DNA of 64,000 nt, taken from assembly GCA_023333565.1 (NCBI GenBank), contig JAJKFH010001164.1, forward strand, positions 806,001-870,000, given 5' to 3'. Positions within the stretch are counted from its first letter, which is position 1, and the number at the start of each line of letters is the position of its first letter. Below, piece by piece: positions 40,742 to 49,289 of this stretch. The notes under the pieces are model-generated. The model ran no database searches, was not told where the DNA came from, and saw nothing but the letters and a program-made list of their open reading frames with translations. A program made the translations under genes and the position numbers. The stretch comes from Puffinus mauretanicus. Its lineage: Eukaryota; Chordata; Aves; Procellariiformes; Procellariidae.

Positions 40742-40834
40742 TCTGGAGATGGTCAAGGGCATGTTGAAGTCCTTGCCCCCTTGCAGTCGGAAACCCCATG
40801 GTCCAGGTCCATTCAGAGTCACGCTGTAAGCCAT
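40742..40834 (-). CDS. LDB3: LDB3 first coding exon, residues 1-31 (start codon and first half of PDZ domain)
   Basis: This exon supplies the start codon and the first PDZ strand of LDB3. On the minus strand the ATG at 40834 opens [17 protein letters not shown], followed by [14 protein letters not shown], 31 codons in all. PWGF is the carboxylate-binding loop (the GLGF position) that grips the C-terminus of alpha-actinin, and [13 protein letters not shown] is the hallmark second strand of PDZ-LIM proteins. The exon ends exactly on the arginine codon AGA, followed by donor GTAAGT, and joins in phase to the ITPGSK exon. The start has G at +4 and an A-rich context (ACAAAATGG). An acceptor (TTCTGTTCTGCAG) places the exon's 5' end at 40867, so 33 nt of 5' UTR are included. 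Human LDB3 begins MSYSVTLTGPGPWGF as I recall it, so alanine at position 2 and asparagine at position 8 are the differences. Confidence 0.95.
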
Positions 40835-40867
40835 TTTGTACCTGTTTCACAAGGCAGCAACAAGGCA
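40835..40867 (-). other. LDB3: LDB3 5' UTR portion of the ATG exon
   Basis: These 33 nt lie between a good acceptor (polypyrimidine stretch ending CTGCAG at 40868) and the start codon. A weaker alternative acceptor (GTGAAACAG) sits about 7 nt before the ATG. No upstream ATG is present in the 33 nt. The exact exon edge needs a transcript. Confidence 0.6.
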
Positions 40868-40978
40868 CTGCAGAACAGAAGGATGGGGTACACAGAGAAA
40901 GTGTGAAAAAACAGAATGAGAAAAGGGAAGAGTTTTATATAACGAAATATTCTCTTTCTGCCTTGCCTGTTCAGTCGT

Positions 40979-41035
40979 GCTGGGATATCACCTAAGAATA
41001 GATGGGAGCTATAATGCAGATGCTGATATCCCAGC
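40979..41035. repeat. Inverted repeat, 12-bp perfect arms, 33-nt spacer
   Basis: GCTGGGATATCA (40979-40990) is the exact reverse complement of TGATATCCCAGC (41024-41035). It lies about 110 bp upstream of the LDB3 ATG exon in transcription order, so the transcript could fold here near the acceptor. No role is established. Confidence 0.7.
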
Positions 41036-44029
41036 TGAGTAGGGCCCATAAAAGGTTTGTAACCAGACACCTACTATGCAAAGACTTCATGACTCAGAAG
41101 TCTAATATAGCCCCCAGGGAAAGCGATAGATCTTTCTAGGCTTCTCAAGCCCCTCTTCATGCTCAGTTACTTTATGGGCAAAACACATTTTGTAATAAAT
41201 CAAGCAAACAAAATCCTGTGCTAAAATCCCAAACACCCAAATCTCTTTACTAACCTGTTAACAACTACACAGCCATTTGTAACTTCTGCTTCAGAACATG
41301 TATTTATTGCACCGTGATATATATAATGTACTACAAACAAGTTCTTTTTACGTAGATCTTTCCATATGTAGAAGGAAAGGCACCAAAAAAGTGGGTTTGC
41401 CTTCTTTTGCATTGGTTTGTTAAACTGAAAAAAGTATATACTACATGCACTTAGCATCACAAAAAAACCCCACAACTTCATGTTTGGTTCTTGGTTCCAT
41501 AGCCCTTGCTTTCTCAAGGGAAAACTAAAATTTATTCTCTTTGAATACAGATAGAGGTATTATGGGTTATTTCTAATCAGCACTTAATTTCTGTGGCAAA
41601 AACATAATTTCACTACATACCTGTCTCATTATTTCGATACAAGTCTTCTAAAGGCACAACACTTAAGTGGAAGGCTAAGAATACAAATAGCTAGTTAACT
41701 GCTTCCTTAATTCATTCCTTGATTTTTCATAGTTTATATTCCAGTTGTTAGGTGTTCCACAAAACTTTATAACCCTTGTTCAGTAACGCTGGATAGCATT
41801 TCTGCCTTAGATTGGGAATAGCTAAAATACAGAGAACAAGAGGGAAGGGAGAAGCTGTTGGCGGAACTACAGATACAAACAAAAACCTTCTGCTCTCAGG
41901 ATAAAGCTATAAACATTAAATAACACTCACCCCTTTCAAGTCATTAATATGTGCAGGACCTCCAGAACCACTCTATTGTATCTCTGCAGCATCCCTGCCT
42001 TTATCCTCCAGTTATAAAGAAATTCCCATTACGTTAAGGCAAAAAAAAAAAAGCATGGGTTCTACTCTGATAATCAAAAAGACAACCAAACCCACATAAT
42101 GTACTAGAGTGAGGACGCTGATAATAGGTCACTGTCCATACACCTACGTTAAAACGCAATAGAAAAACTGATGGTGAAACAGCAGAAAGCAAACACTACC
42201 AGGGCCTCAGTCTTTATCTGAGGAGATGGTCAATAATTTTTCAAAACCATGAGGCAATAGAAGTGTTTGTTTAGTATCCACAGTGGCAAAAAAAGCCATC
42301 TGTACAAGGGAATAACTATGCTCCATATAGACACTAGACTAAATCACATAACTGTATTTTTTAGTCAGAGGTCCAAATTAAACCACAGCAATTCACATGG
42401 ATTTGAGTGAAAGTTGCACTCAGCCAGTAGAACTGGCCAAAACCAAAATCAACGCAGATAGCAACACGCAGCTTGAGAAGAAAATGGGTTTCTGATGTCT
42501 CACAAATACCTCGAGGGCATTTGGATGGATCTACCCTAGCAGGTAGATTCCAAACCAGAGATGTTTGGATGATTACTTTGACAGGAGACAAAACTAACTT
42601 GTTGCACTTCAAACAGCAGAGTTGTCAGGCCTGCCAGTTTACCCAGTAGGTCTCTTTCTAAATGCTGGTACTGGATTTTTTTTTTGTTTTATTTTTGGTT
42701 GTTTTTTTTTTTTTTAAATCCGCACACAAAAGATTGAAGGTAAATTCCCATTGCACTATTCCTTTCCTTTTCCTAGGAGTTCACTGTTGGTTTTTAGTGC
42801 CCTTTCTTGGCTCCATTTCAAGGGTTCAGGAGAATGGAATAAAAACAGGAGTAAGATAAACATGGCAAGTCCTTGCTTCACAAGTAAAGATAGTATCACA
42901 GAAAAAAGTATTATGAAAAAGGTTACGTTTTTATGGACTGTGAATTCTGTGCACATTACCCTCCTATACTTAAATCTTCAGTCATTTGTGTAAAAAAAAA
43001 AAAGCCATTTGCTTATCAGTTTAGGACATCTGAAAGGGTCTGTGAGATCCTTCAGGCTAGGTGGTGTGCTAGGAAACTAAAGTGGTAATCTCATTAGGGG
43101 CACTGTCATTTGAATGAAATGTTAAACTGAGGTCACTTGTTCCTACTCCTTTGGTTTCTGTCTGTGTCTGCATGAATGTTCAGCATAGCTTGGCACTTTT
43201 AAAAAGAAACTGTAGAGGATATGCCAGTGTCCTGGCCAACATTCCCCTTCAACACAACAGGACCACAGCTCTTTCATGTGCCTGCACTATCACTAGCAAG
43301 TGCATTTTGGAGTAACATTATTCCACAGTTTTCTTTCTCCAGGCCTCTCTAAGCCCTTTCCCTCCTGTCTTTGTTTCCCCTCTCCCTGCCTGGAGAAAGC
43401 TCTGTGCCTAATAATGAAGTGCAAACAGTAAAGAAGCTCATGCTGTAGTCACAGCTTCATTTGCTTGGGACACTCTTAGCACAGGTCTCACTTGTCTTCT
43501 ACAGACTGTTAATACAAGCAGCCTCTAAATAAGAAAGCTGGTGATGCACCCAGATGACTATTTCAACCTTGTACTGTTTTCAAAGGTCAGAGACATGGGT
43601 GTTTCTCACCGTGTCAAACATCCACAGCAAACCCAGGAACTGGACTGGTGCAGCAGGTACAGTGCCATCATGGCTACCAGCACAAACCTCAGCAAAACCT
43701 TCCAGGAAAACTGAGGATAAAATAAACTGTATGCACATAAAAGACAATCCCCTTGTTTTCAGAAGCTTGTGATGTTTAGATTAGGTTCTAGTTGCTTTAC
43801 ATAACAGCCTGTTAGACTGTTCCAAAAATCATTTTTTGTTTGCTCAAATAACAGTATTTTTTTTCTCTTGGTGTGCCTTCTTCCCTACATTCTCCAGCTA
43901 TGTCAAAATCTATGACTTGCTTATACTTCCCTCCGTTCAGACAGAAGCTATGCTGTCAGATGAGGTCACTAGTGTAAGGAGTGACATTTAAAGAAAAAAA
44001 ACATATTCCAGGAGCAGGGTGACATTTTC

Positions 44030-44220
44030 TCTACAGATATCAAAACAGAGCTGTCCAGAGATCACTAGGTCCCCTGGAGAGCTGTCCCCAGCTGACTGAT
44101 GGGAACAGTTGCGGGGAAGCTGGATGGGTACCAGGCTCTGTGGGCTCTACAGCAGAGGAGAGTGCTGCCACCTCCAGCAAATGTCTCAGAGCCTGAGCAG
44201 AGCCGTCCTTCCATAGCTAC
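44030..44220. other. GC-richer non-coding patch in putative LDB3 intron 1
   Basis: This stretch is clearly richer in G and C than its neighbours and contains a CAGCTG E-box near 44089. No convincing open frame or splice pair was recognised. It may be a conserved non-coding or regulatory element, or an ordinary compositional fluctuation. Confidence 0.2.
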
Positions 44221-44662
44221 GTCAGAGACATTACACTAGCGGAAACAATTCACATATGCTAGGAGACCATGTTGTATTACAGTGAACTGACTTCAGGCAA
44301 GCTACAACTGCATGCTTAGGAGTGCATAGCCATTAAGTGAATGAAATAAAAACCACTAGTGTCAATGCTAAATTAAGGTGGAAGGAAACAAGTGATGGAA
44401 ACTCCAATTGTTCAAGTTGCTACTACTTCATTAAGCTGGCCACATTACTCATCAGTTATATTTTAGCCGCAGTGGTAGGTCTGCTCATAGAAGAGCCTGG
44501 AATTACTGCAGCAACAAGGTTGTATCATTTGTATCATTAAGCATTTCAGAAGTATATTGCTTGAGAGTTTGACTTCTGATCTGCAATAGACTATGCATCT
44601 TTGGCATATGAAAAGGCACATGAAAGGTCATGGTTTCAACAACCTTTTATGTTTTTCTTTAG

Positions 44663-44887
44663 GCGGGTGAAGGACTTGCCCTGCAGAGGAATAAACTATC
44701 ATTTCTACTTTGATAAAAAGATCTTCAACAAGCTGGATAGACATTCCTTTAAAAAGCAATTAGACAAAAATATTGGCTGCCTTTCTTTCAGTCTCCCTCA
44801 CCTGAGGGAGCGGCAGTACGAGAAGGCAGCATTCAGCTTTATGACAAACATGTCCTTTTTGTCCCATGGATTCCTGCACTGTCCCCG
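44663..44887 (+). other. Exon-like open segment on the plus strand, 225 nt
   Basis: A strong acceptor (ATGTTTTTCTTTAG) precedes 225 nt, exactly 75 codons' worth, that is open throughout in one frame. It is followed by a donor-like CCG|GTAAGA, and the frame hits TAA inside that donor. The predicted peptide is basic and aromatic-rich (for example GINYHFYFDKKIFNKLDRHS, and later LPHLRERQYEKAAFSFM). I recognise no family. It is antisense to LDB3 and could be an exon of an unannotated transcript, or chance. Confidence 0.2.
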
Positions 44888-46513
44888 GTAAGATTATCTA
44901 CACTCTTTCAGAAGAGTGGAAAGGTGAGGAGAATGGATCAGGAGCGTGTAAAGAAACTACTCACCTAGATGCATGCATGAAGAAAACCCAAGCTTTGAAC
45001 CAGATTTCTGATATATGCAATCCTAGCATTTTCCAAAATTTTGAATTAACCCAATGTTAATTATATTCCACATGGAATAATGACGAAACAACAGCTGTAT
45101 CTGGGGACTGATCTTCATTGCAATCCACAAGACAAAATAGCACATATTTACTATATATTGGCTAATCAGTGCTGAAGAATTTGAAATTGACACATTAGAC
45201 ATGTAAAAACTTTTTAGCGCTGAATTCCTACCTTGCCAATGTCAAACTGCATATAAAAGTAATTACCAAGAGCAAAGATTTTTCCTGCAAGTTCAATATT
45301 GCTTTCAAAGCAAGACTATTCTACAGTGCAAAAGAGCTCATTGCCATCTTTCCTTCACTGCTGAGCTCTGAACTAAGTTGAGCTAATCCTACTTGTACTT
45401 CCGTGTACAGCTTTGTTTCACCCATTTAATCAAAATCCTTCAGTTCTCACAGAACTTTGTATTTCTGAGTTCCTCTTAGTCCCTTTATCAAGTTGTCCTA
45501 AGTTCTATATTTTGATCTTTCTTAAGAAGCTAAATTTTCTATCACACTTGGCTTCATCAAATTCTGCTTTGTCGACACCTTTCTAATAACGTGGTTTGTG
45601 GGTCCCAACAGAATATAGTATCCCTGGAGATACGCTAGAGCAATATAACGATGGAATATTACCTCCCTTCTCTGTAATACAATGCCTTCAGAAATGCAGC
45701 TCAAACTGTTTTCTGTTTGGCTGTTTCCTGCTGCCAGTATCACCTTACCGATTAATCAAATTTGCTGTTTACCCTCACCCCTAGATCCTTTGCCATGACT
45801 ACTTTCGCCATTACAGAAAAATGACATTTCACACTTTTTTCCCTGCCGTGACCTCTTTTCCCTACCACAAAAGACTAAGTATACACCATAGTGTAGTCAG
45901 ACTTGATCTTTAAAAGATTTGAAGATTTTTGGTAGCTATGTTAAACTGGAAACCATACCTGTGGAGAGACAGGCTACTGAGGGAAGGGCAGAGGAAAAGG
46001 TACCTGTCCAGGCTGTCTACAAAGACTTTTTTGCCCCTGTATTACAAAAAGACTGAAGTGTGTGTTACTAAGTTCTCACCTTACCAGCATTTCAGTCATT
46101 GTTTTTAAAGGCACCCACTACAGCATGTAATACTTAACGTTACCTGGCTAAGATATCAAATTTCTTTTTTTAAGGTAAAGAACACCTGAACATCTGCTGT
46201 TGTTACCATCTCCTTTTTACATATGTAGCCATAATGCTTAAGTTACCAGCTTTGGGTCACGAAATGAGTCAACAGCAGCAACTGGATTAAAATGCAGGGC
46301 TCGGTTTCTAATACAGGTACTTGAACCAGAAAGAGAAGGCTGTAAAATGCATTGCTGTTCTGTTTTCCGTTCTTCCCCGACTCTGCGCTGAAACCAGGGA
46401 AGTTTATAGCAGCCCTGTGACTACTGTAATTTGTGCCTTGCTGTAGGGGATCCTAACTGACTGTTTCGGTTTACAGGAGAAAACAGCAAAAGAGAAAACC
46501 CAAACAAACTCAA

Positions 46514-46528
46514 ACACACACACACACA
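46514..46528. repeat. (AC)7 microsatellite
   Basis: A short perfect CA/GT dinucleotide run just downstream, in LDB3 orientation, of the putative promoter. Confidence 0.85.
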
Positions 46529-46589
46529 AAAGTGGCTAAAGAGGCTAGGTGCAGATCATCGTCAGCTCCACATAGACCAGGGGCTGAGC

Positions 46590-46607
46590 TGTGACATCGA
46601 TGTCACA
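46590..46607. repeat. Perfect 18-bp palindrome TGTGACATCGATGTCACA
   Basis: The whole 18 bp reads the same on both strands. It contains two TGACA half-sites, in the style of TALE homeodomain or nuclear-receptor half-sites, flanking a ClaI-type ATCGAT core. It sits about 250-300 bp from the candidate LDB3 first exon. It could be a binding site for a dimeric factor; this is inference. Confidence 0.7.
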
Positions 46608-46859
46608 GGACATCTACAGTGTTGGCTTGCCTCCAGAGGGCCTGAGGTTTGGCACAGCGCAATGAACATACAACAAGGCTTAGAAGAGGGATCCTGTGCC
46701 GTCAATGTAATTTCTCCGTTGCACAGATTCCTCAAGGATCACTACACCATGCTGATGTAGCAGCGTGCCCTTATGCATATGCCCATATGCACAAGGATGT
46801 AAGATTTAATCTTAAATCGAGCAGACTCCCAAAAATTAGATTTCAGCCAAATGACTCAC

Positions 46860-46896
46860 CTACTCGTTTCTGCCTTCCCAGGAAAGGCTTTACTGG
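46860..46896 (-). other. LDB3: Candidate LDB3 non-coding first exon
   Basis: On the minus strand a strong donor TAG|GTGAGT (GT at 46859-46858) lies about 60 nt downstream of a TATA-like box. A transcript starting about 30 nt after that box would give a first exon of roughly 35-40 nt. It would be spliced to the acceptor at 40868 to make a leader of about 70 nt before the ATG. The position, between the CpG island and the first coding exon and on the same strand, is right for LDB3. The start point is only estimated, and other first exons within the CpG island are possible. Confidence 0.3.
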
Positions 46897-46918
46897 GTAA
46901 CATTTTCCACTAGAGAAA

Positions 46919-46928
46919 CTATTTAAAG
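46919..46928 (-). promoter_or_regulatory. LDB3: TATA-like / MEF2-like box CTTTAAATAG, putative LDB3 core promoter
   Basis: Read on the minus strand, CTTTAAATAG is a TATA-box variant and one base from the MEF2 consensus. Such dual elements occur in muscle promoters. A CACTTG E-box lies about 30 bp further upstream (46954 region). It stands at the LDB3-facing edge of the CpG island and just ahead of a strong splice donor. Confidence 0.35.
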
Positions 46929-46969
46929 CTGCAGGGAGACTTTTACAGACAGCAAGTGGCTCTCATAGT

Positions 46970-48265
46970 CATCGTCTGCGAGCCGCCTTTGGCTAGCAGA
47001 GCGCCTGCGTTTTCCTGCCCGTTAGGCTTTCTGCTGACCTCTTAACCGGACAGCACTTGCAGCCTGCTCTCTCTACGCAGACGCGGACCGTTGGAGGCGG
47101 CGGGACGGACTCGGGCGGCCCCCGCCGCCCCCGGCCCCGCTCTGCGTGACAGAGCTCGTCCCCTCGCTCTGGCGCCGGCGCCGCTCCTTCCCTCAGCGCC
47201 GCGGCGCGACCCACCTTGCCCACTTGCAGTATCTCGAGTAGCCCAACCGGCAACTCTAGGCCGACCGGGAGCCCACCGCTGCCTCCGGCCACACACCGCT
47301 TTACCGTGTCGCGCCGCAGCCGCAGTGGGTGGGTGGGTGTCGGCAGGCGTGGGACGGCCGCTCCGCCGCGGCCAAGCCCCCGAGCGGACCGGCGGGCCGA
47401 GGTCCCCGCCCTCGCAGGAGCCGCAGCTGCCCTCAGCGGGCGGCGCTTGCGGTCAGATGCACCCAGGGACATTCGCCGCCGCCCCCGCAGCCAGAGGGCG
47501 GCCCCGGGGAGGGGGGCTGAGAGGAGCGGGAGAGGCGTCACCGCCGCTGACACCACCCGCTCAGGGAAGCGTCGCTGCCGCCAAGGTGCAGCTTTTAAAG
47601 CGCCCGCGGCCCTTCCGGGCGCCTCCGCCGCGCGTGGGCGTGGCGTGCCCAGGGCGCCGGTGCCCACCGGGCGCCGCCAGCGCCGTGCTGACCTCCCCTC
47701 AGCGGGGCGGCGGCTTCCCGGGGCCGCCGCGAGGGGGCGCTGGGCGGGCGAGGAGGAGCGTGAGGGGATTTGCCGCCGCGGGCGGTTGCGGAGTGACCGT
47801 TAACCGAGAAACCGTTATCTGCGGTGCCAGAACACTTTTAAAAAAATCCGTTTTTGAACGGAGATCACCTCTTGGCCTTGGTGGCAGCGCAGGAAGGTGA
47901 CACAAAGCTGTGGGGAGCGGTTCGGCTGAGCGCCGGGGGAGCAGGTATCCGGGGGGCGCCGGGCGTTACGCGTCTGGGTGCCCTCAGGGCCGCGGCGAGG
48001 GAAGAAATGGCGGCGGCGGGGGGAGGGGGGGCTGCGCCCTCCGGAGGGACCCGGAATGTTCTGGAAGGCGGCGCGGGAGGCGGGTGCTGCCCCGGCTTCC
48101 CGGTACTCCCCGCAAGGGGCACTTGGCTCCTCGTCTGCCAACAGTCCGGCGGGGCGGGCGGGAAACGAGTCCTGCCCAAGCTCAGCAAAAGCTCTTAAGC
48201 ATGTGCTTTAATGCTTTGCTAGCTCGGAGCCCCCAGCCTTCACCCACCATTTACGCACCGCCGGA
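46970..48265. promoter_or_regulatory. CpG island 1, about 1.3 kb
   Basis: CpG dinucleotides are dense here, and the sequence switches abruptly from AT-rich to strongly GC-rich, with several GGGCGG-type Sp1 boxes. Around 47796-47820 there are two MYB-like motifs (ACCGTTA, CCGTTAAC). A G-run near 48008-48031 (GGCGGCGGCGGGGGGAGGGG) could form a G-quadruplex. Long open frames on both strands here (up to 269 codons) are products of GC richness, with alanine, arginine, proline and glycine dominating. The island most likely marks the LDB3 promoter region, and may also drive a divergent plus-strand transcript. Confidence 0.85.
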
Positions 48266-48699
48266 ACACGTGTGAAATCGGTGATTTCCCCTTAGGAAAA
48301 GTGGAAGTGAAGTTTTTTTCCCCTCAGTGGTTCACTGATGTTGATAGGTAACAGTCGTTTTAATTGAGTGGCAAAGTTACAATGACAGCCCAAGAGGAGA
48401 AAAAGGGTTTGGAAGGCAATTTTCAAAAAATACAGAATGAACAATGTAATCGTCCACCTGAGTTTAAGGGAGTTTTTTCCCTTTTTATTTTCTAATATTT
48501 AGCCTTGTGGTAACTTCATATGACTGCTGAGTTTTGTCAACATCCAAGCTACCCACTACATACATCCCTCTATTCAGCAGTGCTGTGTGAATTTTTTAGT
48601 CTGCTCCCAAAAGTATCTTCCAGAAAGGCAGCTGTTTTCTCAGTGTAATGACTGAGATACTGCTTTATGAGTATGTTTTTAAAAAAAAAAAAAAAGCCG
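48266..48699. other. AT-rich gap between the two CpG islands, with a 15-A tract
   Basis: CpG content falls sharply here. An A15 run sits at 48681-48695. No gene or RNA feature was recognised. Confidence 0.7.
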
Positions 48700-49190
48700 T
48701 TTCCAAGCGTCGAAACACTGGAGCCCATGCAGTGCCCACCTGAGTCGCCTGGGACTTGCACAGGAGCGAAAATACCCTGGGCTGGGGAAGCTCCTGGAGA
48801 AGTCACTCCCGGCCAAGGCGGGAACTGCGCTGAGCGCGGCTCCTCCAGAAATCGCGCCTGCCTTCTCAGGGCGCAGGGGGAGGGCTGCGCAGAGTACGGG
48901 CCGTTTGCCGGGACCGTGCTTGGGAGTCCCCGGCGGGCGGTTCCCCTGCGGCGGGCGCGGCGGCCCCGTCAGCACCAGGGACAGGCGCCTCGCCCCGGAG
49001 CGCGCCTCAGCGGGCGGGGGCGGTGGCCGGCGGCGCTCCCCCCCGGGGCGCGCAGCCGTCAGCGCCCCGAGACCTGTGCGGGGCGCGGAGGCAGGACCGC
49101 CCCCCGTGCGCGGGGCCTCGAATGGCAGCGGTTAACAGAACTTTTAGAATGAAGGAGTCCGACGGTGTCTCACAGGTCGTGTGCGGGAAT
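48700..49190. promoter_or_regulatory. CpG island 2, about 0.5 kb
   Basis: A second GC-rich, CpG-dense block separated from the first by about 430 bp of AT-rich sequence. It may be a separate start-site region, possibly for a plus-strand transcript running to the right. No splice-supported exon was identified in it. Confidence 0.7.
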
Positions 49191-49289
49191 AAATCCAGCA
49201 ATGGCATTGCTGAAATAGAAAACAACCATTTTGAATACGTTCTCAGCGCAGCTCTAGCCTACTTAAAAGAATTGCAGTTGGGGGTTTAA
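49122..49289 (+). other. Candidate small open reading frame of 55 codons leaving CpG island 2
   Basis: An ATG at 49122 (context TCGAATGGC, G at +4) opens 55 codons that run out of the GC-rich island into AT-richer DNA, ending at TAA. Unlike the purely GC-driven frames, its composition is ordinary (MAAVNRTFRMKESDGVSQ at the start, FEYVLSAALAYLKELQLGV at the end). It is also open in frame back to 49023. I recognise no family, and chance is likely. It would matter only if a plus-strand transcript from the island is confirmed. Confidence 0.15.

Larger units (their letters stand above)
40868..46857 (-). other. LDB3: Putative LDB3 intron 1 between the non-coding first exon and the ATG exon
   Basis: About 6 kb with no recognised LDB3 coding sequence. 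It contains an inverted repeat at 40979-41035, a plus-strand exon-like open segment at 44663-44887, a GC-richer patch near 44030-44220, an (AC)n microsatellite and an 18-bp palindrome at 46590-46607. Its right-hand boundary depends on the first-exon prediction. Confidence 0.5.

Noticed and set aside
46993..47900. Overlapping long open frames of 195-269 codons on both strands
   Set aside because: They fall inside CpG island 1, where stop codons are rare. The peptides are alanine/arginine/proline/glycine-rich, overlap each other in several frames and show no domain.
48667..49152. 161-codon open frame in CpG island 2
   Set aside because: It starts in a poly-A tract (poly-lysine) and then becomes arginine/glycine/proline-rich, as expected from GC-rich DNA. 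No family is recognisable.
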